From NCBI GenBank assembly GCA_025057015.1, contig JANWYG010000010.1:280506-344505 (forward strand): 64,000 nt of DNA, given 5' to 3'. Both the position numbers and the translations under genes were made by a program. Position 1 is the stretch's first letter; each line of letters opens with the position of its first letter. The notes beneath the pieces are model-generated. The model was not told the DNA's origin. It saw only the letters and a list, made by a program, of their open reading frames with translations, and did not search any database. The stretch comes from Blastocatellia bacterium (GTDB lineage Bacteria; Acidobacteriota; Blastocatellia; Chloracidobacteriales; JADJPF01). Below are positions 17,058 through 25,736 of the stretch, piece after piece.

Positions 17058-18535
17058 TACGTGTTAGATTTGCACCCTCTCCGACGGGATATTTGCATGT
17101 AGGAGGAGCGCGTACGGCGCTTTTCAACTGGCTTTATGCGCGCAAGACCGGAGGAAAATTTATCCTTCGCATAGAGGATACAGATCTGGAGCGATCTACT
17201 GCGCAAGCTGTAGAAACTATCCTGGATGGGCTCAGGTGGCTGGGCTTAGACTGGGATGAAGGGCCTTTTTATCAGACGGCTAATTTGGAGCTACATAGGC
17301 AGAAGGCTGAGGAAATGGTCGCTTCAGGACATGCCTATCGCTGCTTTTGTAGTAAAGAACTGCTTGAAGAACGAAGGAAGGCTTTCGAAGCTCGCAAGCT
17401 ACCCTACAAGTATGAAGGAACTTGTCGAGGGCTTTCTTCGCAGGAGGTAGTAGCTCGTCTTGCTGCAGGGCATCCTTACGTTATTCGATTTGCTGTGCCT
17501 AGAGATGAAGGGGCAGTCAGCTGGACTGATTTGGTCTATGGCGAGCAAAGTAAGCAGCATGTTGATATAGAAGATTTTGTGATGGTAAGAGCTGACTCTA
17601 GTCCGCTCTACATCTTGAGTAATGCCGTAGACGACGCCTTGCAGGGCGTAACACACGTAATTCGTGGTCAAGATGGCATACCAAACACACCTAAGCAGAT
17701 ACTCATCTACAAAGCTCTTGGTTATAAAGTGCCTGAGTTTGCTCATCTGCCACTTATTTTAGACCCCTCGCGGGCAAAGCTATCCAAGCGGCTACACGGC
17801 GACGTCGTGATGGTGAAGTTTTATCAAGAACGTGGCTTTCTTCCTGATGCTTTAGCTAATTTCCTTCTGCTGCTTGGCTGGTCTCCTGGAGATGACCGAG
17901 AATTTTTCAGCCGTGAGGAAATGATAGAGGCCTTTTCTTTTGAAGGGATTAACCGTTCTAACAGCATTTTTAATTTCAGAAAGGGTGATGAGCGCAATTT
18001 TACTGATCCAAAGGCCATATGGATGAATGCAGAGTATATTTCCAAGATGCCGCTCGATCGGCTGCTACCATTTGTTATAGCTGAATTTAAGCAGAAAGGC
18101 CTTTGGAGGAGCGAATACGAATCAGAGCGCTCTGAATGGTTTGCAAAGACGATAGATCTATTGAGAGCACGCTACAGGACACTGAGTGATTTCACTTCGC
18201 TTGGTAGACCTTATTTCGAAGATGACTTTGACTATGAGCCTGCCTCTGTAAGCAAGAACCTCAAGGATACATCTCTTGTTACCCTTTTGCCTGGACTTGC
18301 CGACAAGCTGGAAAAGCTGCAGGATTTTTCTGCTGAAGCTGTGGAAGCTGTTCTAAGAACATATGCTTCTCAGTGTGGTGTTAAAGCAGGTCTGCTCATC
18401 AATGCTGCGCGTACGGCTTTAACCGGACAGTCTGTCGGGCCGGGAATGTTTGACGTGTTTGCTACCATAGGTCAGCGCCGTTCTGTAGAGCGCCTTCGCA
18501 GGGCTGTACGACTTGTTGTTGGGCAGTCTGCTTGA
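17051..18535 (+). CDS. gltX: Glutamyl-tRNA synthetase
   Basis: The 494-residue protein is a full-length class I synthetase that charges tRNA with glutamate. The HIGH-type signature is in APSPTGYLHVGGARTALF near the N terminus, the glutamate/ATP pocket segment FILRIEDTDLERS follows, and the KMSKS-type loop is AKLSKR near residue 243. The C-terminal helical part is the anticodon-binding domain. The ATG at 17051 sits at the end of a duplicated segment, with GGGGAT as a possible ribosome site; the protein aligns from residue 2, which supports this start. Whether it is discriminating or also charges tRNA-Gln cannot be told here. Confidence 0.96.
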   Translation: MQVRVRFAPSPTGYLHVGGARTALFNWLYARKTGGKFILRIEDTDLERSTAQAVETILDGLRWLGLDWDEGPFYQTANLELHRQKAEEMVASGHAYRCFCSKELLEERRKAFEARKLPYKYEGTCRGLSSQEVVARLAAGHPYVIRFAVPRDEGAVSWTDLVYGEQSKQHVDIEDFVMVRADSSPLYILSNAVDDALQGVTHVIRGQDGIPNTPKQILIYKALGYKVPEFAHLPLILDPSRAKLSKRLHGDVVMVKFYQERGFLPDALANFLLLLGWSPGDDREFFSREEMIEAFSFEGINRSNSIFNFRKGDERNFTDPKAIWMNAEYISKMPLDRLLPFVIAEFKQKGLWRSEYESERSEWFAKTIDLLRARYRTLSDFTSLGRPYFEDDFDYEPASVSKNLKDTSLVTLLPGLADKLEKLQDFSAEAVEAVLRTYASQCGVKAGLLINAARTALTGQSVGPGMFDVFATIGQRRSVERLRRAVRLVVGQSA

Positions 18536-18594
18536 TACCAGGCAAAATTTCTGGAACTTAACATCTTGATTGTGCGTGCAACCTAACGCTGTGC

Positions 18595-18600
18595 TATAGT
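18595..18600 (+). promoter_or_regulatory. Possible -10 element upstream of the secretion/pilus cluster
   Basis: TATAGT lies 32 bases before the ATG at 18632 in the 96-base gap after gltX. No convincing -35 box is found 16-18 bases upstream, so this is weak. Confidence 0.3.
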
Positions 18601-18631
18601 CTCTACTGATAGAGCTGGTAGGAAGCTTGAG

Positions 18632-19831
18632 ATGCCTGAGTTTGAATGCAGACTAGGAACACCCACCGGAGAGATAGTTAGCAGAAAGTATGAAGCCGAG
18701 CAGGTACCAGAGCTGCGTCGTAGGCTAGAGAGAGAGGGCTACAAAGTCTTCAGCATCGTGCGGCTAGGTGGTGGCTCGCGAAGAAATATAGGCAGGAAGC
18801 TTTCACCGGAGGAATTCCTCGTGTTCAATCAGCAGTTCTCGGCTATGCTGAGGGCAGGACTGCCCATTTTGCAAGCTTTGGGTATACTGCTCAGGCGACA
18901 GAAGCAAGGTTTCTTTCGCAGCGTGTTAGAAGATGTGGAGGCTAAAGTGCGAAACGGTGCGGCGCTGTCAGAGGCGTTTGCTGCTCAGCGAGGAATCTTT
19001 CCTAGGCTTTATACTGCATCGATACTGGCTGGCGAGCGTTCTGGAGAACTTGACCAAGTACTGCTTAGGTACGTTCAGTACACAAAGACAATAACGGAAC
19101 TTAGAAGAAAGCTTAAGAAAACTCTCATATATCCGGCAATTCTACTGACGGCGTCCGTAGGGCTGGTCATCTTGATGACTACTTATGTCATACCCAAATT
19201 TGCTTCGCTGTATGAGGGCAACGCTGACCGCTTACCATACCTTACACAGGTTATAATAGCTATATCTAGGACAGTTTCGGAAAACCTCCTCTGGATAGCG
19301 CCTCTTGTCATCGGTCTAGCCGTATTGTTTGCTTTTTGGCGAAACACTCAGGAAGGTAGAAGAAGTATAGATCAACTTATGCTTAAGCTGCCTCTGGTTG
19401 GGGATTTGATAAAATATGGCACTACGGCACAGTTGTGCCGAAGTCTTTCAACGCTGCTAGCTGGTGGGATCACGCTGCTTGAGTCGTTCGAGATAGCATC
19501 TGAGTCGGTAACTAATACAGCGCTACGTCAAAGTATGGCTACCGTAGCGGCGAAGATGCGTACTGGTGAGTCTTTTACAGAGAGCTTGCAACAGGCTGGC
19601 TGGGTGCCCGAGTTGGCGCTTGATATGATAGGAGTAGGTGAGCGTTCAGGAGCGCTGCGGGAAATGCTAGACGAGGTAGCGAACTTTTTTGACGCGGAAC
19701 TTGACTTACGGCTGACTGCACTGACTTCGCTAATAGAGCCGGTTATTTTGGTCATAATGGGTAGCGTTGTAATGACAATTCTGCTTGCTATGTATTTGCC
19801 TATACTGGAACTGATGCGTAGGAACGTGTGA
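18632..19831 (+). CDS. Inner-membrane platform protein, GspF/PilC family
   Basis: The 399-residue protein is the polytopic platform that links the assembly ATPase to the pseudopilus or pilus. It has an N-terminal region of about 70 residues, then two repeats of the GspF domain. The first repeat begins FNQQFSAMLRAGLPILQAL and is followed by a membrane segment near residue 170. The second begins LCRSLSTLLAGGITLLESFEIA and is followed by membrane segments ending LEPVILVIMGSVVMTILLAMYLPIL. It is the first gene of a cluster continuing to 25728 and overlaps the ATPase gene. The family does not by itself separate type II secretion from type IV pili. Confidence 0.93.
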   Translation: MPEFECRLGTPTGEIVSRKYEAEQVPELRRRLEREGYKVFSIVRLGGGSRRNIGRKLSPEEFLVFNQQFSAMLRAGLPILQALGILLRRQKQGFFRSVLEDVEAKVRNGAALSEAFAAQRGIFPRLYTASILAGERSGELDQVLLRYVQYTKTITELRRKLKKTLIYPAILLTASVGLVILMTTYVIPKFASLYEGNADRLPYLTQVIIAISRTVSENLLWIAPLVIGLAVLFAFWRNTQEGRRSIDQLMLKLPLVGDLIKYGTTAQLCRSLSTLLAGGITLLESFEIASESVTNTALRQSMATVAAKMRTGESFTESLQQAGWVPELALDMIGVGERSGALREMLDEVANFFDAELDLRLTALTSLIEPVILVIMGSVVMTILLAMYLPILELMRRNV

Positions 19832-21429
19832 TGTCTAGAGTAAAAGAGAATATTTCTGAAGAAGAACAGGCAAAGAGACTTGCTGCACGTTACAGGGTCG
19901 ATTATGTCGATCTGAGTACTTATCCTGTGGACGTAGAGCTAATAAATAGCATGCCTATAGAGTTGATGCTCAGGAATTTCTTCGTGCCGCTTAGACGCAA
20001 TCAAGGGACGTTGATTGTTGCGGTAGATGATCCGGGAAATTTCGAGCTGCTTGATGAGCTTGCTTCGCTGCTAAAGACGAAAATACGCGCAGCCGTAGCT
20101 ACCAGAACGGCTATAGAACAGATGCTGAAACGTAGTGAGACCTCGCAGCGAGTCCTCCAGGATGCCACTCGCTCGCTTGGCATGCAGGTAGTGAAGGAGA
20201 CCGATCAAGGTGAGGAAGTGCTCGACATAGATCGGCTTACTGAAGAGACTTCGCCGATAGTCAAACTTGTCGACACTATTATACTGAATGCTTTAGAACG
20301 CCGCGTCTCGGACATACATATAGAGACTTCTGACAACGCTGTGAACGTAAAATATCGAATAGACGGTGCTCTTTATCGAGCTGTAGAACCTATAGATATA
20401 CAGCATCATTCTACGATTATTTCTCGTATTAAGGTGATGTCAGAGCTCGACATAGCCGAAAGGCGTGTGCCTCAAGATGGACGTTTTCGAGTACGAATGC
20501 GGGGCCGACTCATCGACTTTCGCGTCTCGATTATACCTACTATACACGGCGAAGACGCTGTAATACGTATCCTGGACAAGGAGCAAATAAACGAATCCTT
20601 TCGCGAGTTGAACCTTTCTGTGGTTGGTTTTGAACCGGACGATCTTAGACGTTTTCGCAAGTTCATAGCTGAGCCTTATGGGATGGTACTAGTTACCGGG
20701 CCTACTGGATCGGGCAAGACTACTACGCTTTATGCTGCCCTTAACGAGATACGCAATGATGAAGATAAGATAATTACCATAGAAGATCCGGTGGAATACC
20801 AGCTGCGCGGGATAACACAAATACCTGTAAACGAGAAGAAGGGATTGACGTTTGCTCGCGGGCTACGTTCGATTTTGCGTCACGATCCGGACAAGATAAT
20901 GGTCGGCGAGATAAGAGATCCGGAGACTGCTCAGATAGCCATACAGTCGGCTTTAACAGGTCACTTGGTGTTTACTACGGTACACGCAAACAATGTAATA
21001 GATGTGATAGGAAGGTTTTTGAATATGGGTGTCGAGCCATATAACTTCGTAAGCTCGCTCAACTGCGTGTTAGCACAACGATTGGTGCGCATTCTCTGCA
21101 GTGAATGTAAGCGCCGGTATCAACCCACGGACGAAGAATTGATAGAGTCAGGGCTCAGTCCTGTGCGTTATCGGCATCAGACTTTCTACGAACAGGTGGG
21201 CTGTGAGGCTTGTCATTTTACCGGTTATCGCGGCCGAACGGCTATACATGAGCTGCTTGATCTCAGTGATAACATCAGAGAGCTGATACTGGCGCGCAGG
21301 CCTGGTTCGGAGATTCGTCGTGCTGCTCGTGAAGAAGGACTTACGAGCCTGCGCGAATCGGCCCTTAAAAAGGTTTTTGCAGGTATAACCACCTTGCGGG
21401 AGTGTAATAGAGTGACCTTTGTCGAGTAG
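19831..21429 (+). CDS. Secretion/pilus assembly ATPase, GspE/PilB family
   Basis: The 532-residue hexameric ATPase powers pseudopilus or pilus assembly. An N-terminal MshEN-like domain (about 1-140) precedes the catalytic part: the Walker A GPTGSGKTTT is near residue 290, the Asp box and Walker B region contain ILRHDPDKIMVGEIRDPETA, the His box is LTGHLVFTTVHAN, and a tetracysteine zinc site is formed by CSEC and CEAC. I take the ATG at 19831, which overlaps the preceding TGA by one base; a GTG at 19828 is possible but adds only one residue. No twitching-type PilT gene follows. Confidence 0.94.
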   Translation: MSRVKENISEEEQAKRLAARYRVDYVDLSTYPVDVELINSMPIELMLRNFFVPLRRNQGTLIVAVDDPGNFELLDELASLLKTKIRAAVATRTAIEQMLKRSETSQRVLQDATRSLGMQVVKETDQGEEVLDIDRLTEETSPIVKLVDTIILNALERRVSDIHIETSDNAVNVKYRIDGALYRAVEPIDIQHHSTIISRIKVMSELDIAERRVPQDGRFRVRMRGRLIDFRVSIIPTIHGEDAVIRILDKEQINESFRELNLSVVGFEPDDLRRFRKFIAEPYGMVLVTGPTGSGKTTTLYAALNEIRNDEDKIITIEDPVEYQLRGITQIPVNEKKGLTFARGLRSILRHDPDKIMVGEIRDPETAQIAIQSALTGHLVFTTVHANNVIDVIGRFLNMGVEPYNFVSSLNCVLAQRLVRILCSECKRRYQPTDEELIESGLSPVRYRHQTFYEQVGCEACHFTGYRGRTAIHELLDLSDNIRELILARRPGSEIRRAAREEGLTSLRESALKKVFAGITTLRECNRVTFVE

Positions 21430-21470
21430 GCTAGCTGCTAGAGTCAACGTTTAGAGTTTGGAGATGCCAC

Positions 21471-23987
21471 ATGAATGCGAAGGTAAAATTTCAGTTAATC
21501 GTTTTCATCCTGCTGAGCTTTTTACCTGTTGGCGTATTAGCCGATAGTCCTGGCAAGCATTTCAAGAAGGGGAAGGAGTATGAGTTAAATCAGCAGTGGG
21601 ATCTAGCAGCTGAGCAGTATGCACTTGCGCTTAGTCAGCGACCTGACAACGTAGAGTACAGGCTGCATATGATGAGAGCACTTGCTAATGCTTCTCTGAT
21701 GTTTATGGAACGGGGCAAGCAGTTGATGCAGCAGAAGGATTATGAGGGTGCCTATCAAGCCTTTCGTCAGGCATACAGTTACGATAACACTAACGAGATG
21801 GCGCTGGCCCGTATGCGTGAGATGCTGGAACGGCTTGGCATACCTATAGAGCGTTCTGAGCTGCCTTCTGATGAGATACAGAAGATAAGTGCTCGCATGG
21901 AACAGTTCAGAAAAGAGGCTCTGCCGAATCGTAAGTTACCTACCTACAAATTTAACTACTCTTCTGACACTACGCTGGAAAGCATTATTCGCAGCATAGC
22001 GAAGCTTGCTAGACTTAATGTGGTTTTTGAAGATTCTGTAGCACGAACCGTAGAGACCAAAAAAGTAAGGTTCGAGGTAGAAAACATTACCGCTCCGCAA
22101 GCGCTTGACATACTGTTTGACTCGCAACGGCTTGACTATTCTATTGTGGCACCTCGTACGATAATGGTCTATCCCGAAGCTATAGCTAATAAACAGCGCT
22201 ATGAACAGCTGTATGTGCGGACGTTTTATATCAAAAATGCTGATATAAACGATGCTCGTAACGTTTTACAGACTGCTGTCGGTAGCAAACAGATAGTGCC
22301 ACTTAAGCAGCTCAATGCTCTAGTAGTGCGTGATACGCTGGAGAATCTCAAGATAGCGGAAATGATCCTTGACGGGATAGACAAGACGCAGTCAGAGATA
22401 GTACTGGACATAAACCTCTACGAAGTAAGCAATACGGTACTGACGCAGCTTGGGAATCAACTGGCAGTGCCGGCAGAGGGTGCTAAAGGTGTTAATCTCA
22501 GCAATGTAGGCGGTATTGGACAAGGAGGGCTTAGATCCGGTGCAGCAGGAGGACTGTTTGGCGGGCCTGTTGGGTTGGCACTGGCTTTACCATCGAGCGC
22601 GTTGTCTTTACTTCAGAGCAAGTCAAATTCGCGCCTTATAGCTTCATCGCAGGTACGCGCTTTTGAGAATGAGACTGCACAAATAAACATAGGTCAGCGT
22701 GTGCCGATACAGACGGCTACTCTTCCTACTGGAGTGGTAGTAAATCCTTCGCCTGGACAGCCAAATCCGCAGCCGAATCCAGGCTTTGGCGGTTTTGGAG
22801 TTGCACAGTTTCAGTACCAAGATGTGGGTCTGAACGTGGATGTACAGCCACAGGTCTTCAATGACTACGTGCAGATGAAAGTAACTATAGAGCTCTCAGG
22901 TATTCAAGCCGGACCGTCTTCGTTTAATCCCATATTTACGCAGCGCAAAATCAAAGGTACGACGAGGATAAAGGAAGGTGAGACTGGTATCATTGCTAAC
23001 GTGATGCGTCTGGATAAGCGCAATACTCGCGTTGGGCTGCCAATACTCAGCTTTGTGCCTCTTCTGGGACGTGTTTTCTCTACTCCTAAGGAAGAGGACG
23101 ATGCAATCAACATAGTCATCACGGTGACACCACATATACTGCGTTCTCCTATACAGACTGACTTAGACAAGATTTCTGTAGGCCCAAATGGTACAGCAAA
23201 CTTTTATGGGGCAGCTCTTTCGCTTGAAGAGTATGTGATTCGTGAAGATGAAGCTGAGTATCAACAGTCGCTTCGAGCGAAGGATACTCCGTCTACGCCA
23301 TCCGAACAGCAACGGCAGCCGCAACAGCGCTCCGACATAATGCCTGTAGGTCAACAACCTGCTCAACAGCCGATGCCAAGTAGTATGGCAGCTCAAACTG
23401 AAGTTCGTCCGCCGGCAAGTAGTCAACCGCCGGTAGGAGCACAGACTCAGCCTCAGCATCCTGCTGAAAGAAGCAAAACTAATAATTTGCCACCTCAACC
23501 GCCGATAAACGTAATGCTGAGGGTACTAAACCCGCAGATTAAGGTAGGGCAAAGCGGGTTGATAGGCGTGTTGCTTGGCTCGAGCGGTCCGCAGATTACT
23601 TCTGCTAAGCTAACGTTGAGGTACAATCCTAACGTTATCCAGATAACTGCCGTCAGAGATGGCGGGCTTATGAGTCTACTTGGCAACACCGCTCAGATGG
23701 ATTTTGCAGACGATGGTGGCGTACTTTATGTCAGCCTCGAACGTCCTGCAGGTGCTCAGCCGGTTGCTGCCAGTGGGCAACTTGTGCTCGTCTATTTTGC
23801 TGGCGTAGGACCTGGTTCTGCTGACCTTAACTTGTCAGAAATACAGCTACTCGGGCCTGGTGGACAGCCGCTACAGACGACTATTACGGGTGGGAATATC
23901 AATGTAGAAGGACCTCCTCCGGACGCTACGACTGGTGGTGATGAAGATGAGGATGATGAAGAAGATGACGAAGATGAAGACGAGTAA
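21471..23987 (+). CDS. Secretin (GspD/PilQ family) with C-terminal cohesin-like domain and acidic tail
   Basis: The 838-residue protein forms the outer-membrane gate. It has a signal peptide (about 1-24), TPR-type repeats (about 28-130), a secretin N-domain (about 160-230), N1-like domains (about 240-330), and a secretin core ending near 565 (QRVPIQT, VTPHIL). A Gln/Pro-rich linker follows. Residues 675-815 look like a cohesin-type beta-sandwich (INVMLRVLNPQIKVGQ, LTLRYNPNVIQI, GQLVLVYFAG), and the protein ends in an unbroken run of Asp and Glu. TPR plus secretin plus cohesin is an arrangement I associate with acidobacterial secretins. The acidic tail is coded by GAT/GAA repeats that are read in another frame as the leader region of the next gene. 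Confidence 0.9.
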   Translation: MNAKVKFQLIVFILLSFLPVGVLADSPGKHFKKGKEYELNQQWDLAAEQYALALSQRPDNVEYRLHMMRALANASLMFMERGKQLMQQKDYEGAYQAFRQAYSYDNTNEMALARMREMLERLGIPIERSELPSDEIQKISARMEQFRKEALPNRKLPTYKFNYSSDTTLESIIRSIAKLARLNVVFEDSVARTVETKKVRFEVENITAPQALDILFDSQRLDYSIVAPRTIMVYPEAIANKQRYEQLYVRTFYIKNADINDARNVLQTAVGSKQIVPLKQLNALVVRDTLENLKIAEMILDGIDKTQSEIVLDINLYEVSNTVLTQLGNQLAVPAEGAKGVNLSNVGGIGQGGLRSGAAGGLFGGPVGLALALPSSALSLLQSKSNSRLIASSQVRAFENETAQINIGQRVPIQTATLPTGVVVNPSPGQPNPQPNPGFGGFGVAQFQYQDVGLNVDVQPQVFNDYVQMKVTIELSGIQAGPSSFNPIFTQRKIKGTTRIKEGETGIIANVMRLDKRNTRVGLPILSFVPLLGRVFSTPKEEDDAINIVITVTPHILRSPIQTDLDKISVGPNGTANFYGAALSLEEYVIREDEAEYQQSLRAKDTPSTPSEQQRQPQQRSDIMPVGQQPAQQPMPSSMAAQTEVRPPASSQPPVGAQTQPQHPAERSKTNNLPPQPPINVMLRVLNPQIKVGQSGLIGVLLGSSGPQITSAKLTLRYNPNVIQITAVRDGGLMSLLGNTAQMDFADDGGVLYVSLERPAGAQPVAASGQLVLVYFAGVGPGSADLNLSEIQLLGPGGQPLQTTITGGNINVEGPPPDATTGGDEDEDDEEDDEDEDE

Positions 23988-24450
23988 AGGATTGTCACTT
24001 CTTGAGCTGATACTGACTCTTGCTATACTTTCCGTTTTGGCAGCAGCGACGCTCCCTCTTGCTCAAAACACAGTCAAGCGTAATCGTGAAATAGAACTGC
24101 GACGGGCATTGCGAGAGATACGAACTGCTATAGACAGATTCAAAGCACTCAATGACTCTACGAATCCTCCTGGACAACTGATTCCTATACAGGAAAGGAC
24201 GCAAAGTGGTTATCCAAAGAAACTCGAGGTTCTCTATGAGGGATTCGTGCCAGCTAATCGCGTGGATGATCAAAAGATAAGATTCTTGCGCCGGTTGCCC
24301 ATAGATCCTATGACAGGGGATGATGACTGGGGCACGCGCTCTTCTACTGATGAGCCAGATAGCCTAGGTACTAACGGGGACGACGTCTTTGACGTCTATT
24401 CGAAAAGTGATGGAATAGCACTAGATGGCAGCAAGTATAGCGAATGGTAA
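23974..24450 (+). CDS. Type II secretion pseudopilin (GspG-like), first copy
   Basis: The 158-residue prepilin has a leader ending KTSKG, then LSLLELILTLAILSVLAAATLPL with the conserved Glu at position 5 after the cleavage glycine. The C-terminal part has the DPMTGDDDW segment typical of major pseudopilins of the GspG type. The frame is open upstream as far as a GTG at 23935, but that would put a Met/Lys-rich leader inside the secretin's acidic tail. I prefer the ATG at 23974, which gives a six-residue leader and a 14-base overlap with the secretin. Confidence 0.85.
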   Translation: MKTSKGLSLLELILTLAILSVLAAATLPLAQNTVKRNREIELRRALREIRTAIDRFKALNDSTNPPGQLIPIQERTQSGYPKKLEVLYEGFVPANRVDDQKIRFLRRLPIDPMTGDDDWGTRSSTDEPDSLGTNGDDVFDVYSKSDGIALDGSKYSEW

Positions 24451-24841
24451 CGGTGTGAATCGGCAACATGGTTTTACACTTTTGGAGCTGGTAGTAGTAG
24501 TAACGGTAATGGTGGTGCTTGCAACTCTAGTTGTGCCTTTGTTTCAGAACGTGCTTCAACAGGCTAAGGAAGCTGCCCTCAAGGATACGCTGTTTAAGAT
24601 GCGGGACAGTATCGATAAGTATACACTTGACAAGGAGGAAGCTCCGCAGACTTTAGAGGATCTAGTACAGGCAAAGTATTTGCGAGAGGTACCTGTTGAT
24701 CCTATTACGGGTCGCAATGACACTTGGGAGGTAGAGTTAGAAGAACAGCCTACAAGTAGAAATGGACAGAGGGGCATAATAAATGTCTACAGCGGAGCTG
24801 AGGGTGTTTCTTCCTCTGGTAAGCCTTATAGGGAGTTTTGA
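24425..24841 (+). CDS. Type II secretion pseudopilin (GspG-like), second copy
   Basis: The 138-residue prepilin has a leader ending NRQHG and then FTLLELVVVVTVMVVLATLVVPL, with Glu at position 5. The body includes LREVPVDPITGRNDTW and IINVYSG, as in calcium-binding GspG pseudopilins. It overlaps the end of the first pseudopilin by 26 bases. The ATG at 24425 gives a 16-residue leader; a GTG at 24455 would give a more typical six-residue leader. Neither has a clear Shine-Dalgarno sequence. The two pseudopilins share order and length and probably arose by duplication. Confidence 0.85.
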   Translation: MAASIANGNGVNRQHGFTLLELVVVVTVMVVLATLVVPLFQNVLQQAKEAALKDTLFKMRDSIDKYTLDKEEAPQTLEDLVQAKYLREVPVDPITGRNDTWEVELEEQPTSRNGQRGIINVYSGAEGVSSSGKPYREF

Positions 24842-25728
24842 TGCTGTACGGTTTTTTTTTCAAGGTGCCCTATCCACGCAGAGCAGCAGGTTTTTGTGAT
24901 GACAAGCTTCAGTTGCTGCAGCTTGCGCGCAAGAAGATAGGCAAGTTTGCCGTGGAAAGCACAGCTTGCTTATCGAATGTCATAAGACCGAAGTTTGACA
25001 GCTCAAATATACCCGATCTACGGGCTACTGCAGAGCGAATAGCTGCTGCAGTTAAAAAGGTGGGACTTTCTAGCCAGCGTCGCTGGTCAGTAGTGCTTCC
25101 ACAGCCTACCGTGCGAAACTTACTTGTACAGTTTGATGATCCTCCACACTCGACACCTGAACTTGAAGAGGCGATAAATTGGCGGGTAGAAAAGGTTACT
25201 GGAATAGAAGTTTCTCAGCTGCGAATGTCTTACCAACCGGCATCTCGCGATGGGCTGCGCTACTTGGTAAGCGTTATGGTAAATGAGGTGTTGGCTGAGT
25301 ATGAACAGTTGTTCAAGTTGCTTGGATGGGACGTGGGATTGATCTTACCAGGACCGCTGGCGGAGATGCTGCTATTGCCAGAGACGGCTGACGAAAGGTT
25401 GCTTATCAGTTTCTATGCAGAGGGTTTCGTGGCGATAGCGATGAAAGCTGACGACATGGTCTTACTTCGTACGCAGGAAACAGATGAGAAGGAGGATGAT
25501 TTATATCGTATGGCAGCATACTATGGTGAGAGGCTGCTGTCGTCGGCTGCTGAGGCGTTTGTTTTGGGGAGTCCTGAAGAATGTGAGTTGAGCTGTAGGG
25601 TTTTCAATGAGGTTTGTCCTAGTGTGCAGGTCTATACGCCGTCGCAACTGCCTTTGCTCGACCAAGTTGAAGCTGCAGACTTCCGATTGCTAGTGGCACC
25701 TGCTGGAGCTGCTTCACTTGCATTTTAG
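24841..25728 (+). CDS. PilM/GspL-like cytoplasmic assembly protein
   Basis: The 295-residue protein has the actin-like pattern of PilM and the cytoplasmic domain of GspL: VVLPQPTVRNLLVQFDDPP near residue 80, EEAINWRVEKVTGI, SVMVNEVLAEYEQLFKLLGW and a late DLYRMAAYYGERLL. It has no membrane segment, which favours PilM over full-length GspL. The usual PilN and PilO partners do not follow, because the next gene is on the other strand. The ATG at 24841 overlaps the preceding TGA by one base; a TTG at 24838 is less likely. Confidence 0.7.
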   Translation: MLYGFFFKVPYPRRAAGFCDDKLQLLQLARKKIGKFAVESTACLSNVIRPKFDSSNIPDLRATAERIAAAVKKVGLSSQRRWSVVLPQPTVRNLLVQFDDPPHSTPELEEAINWRVEKVTGIEVSQLRMSYQPASRDGLRYLVSVMVNEVLAEYEQLFKLLGWDVGLILPGPLAEMLLLPETADERLLISFYAEGFVAIAMKADDMVLLRTQETDEKEDDLYRMAAYYGERLLSSAAEAFVLGSPEECELSCRVFNEVCPSVQVYTPSQLPLLDQVEAADFRLLVAPAGAASLAF

Positions 25729-25736
25729 GTAGGGTC

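Noticed and set aside
23938-23984. Trinucleotide-type repeat as a phase-variation switch
   Set aside because: The repeat is imperfect and codes an acidic tail in frame; unit length changes of three or six would not shift the frame.
23792-23998. Minus-strand frame rich in serine
   Set aside because: It is the antisense of the GAT/GAA run coding the secretin's acidic tail.
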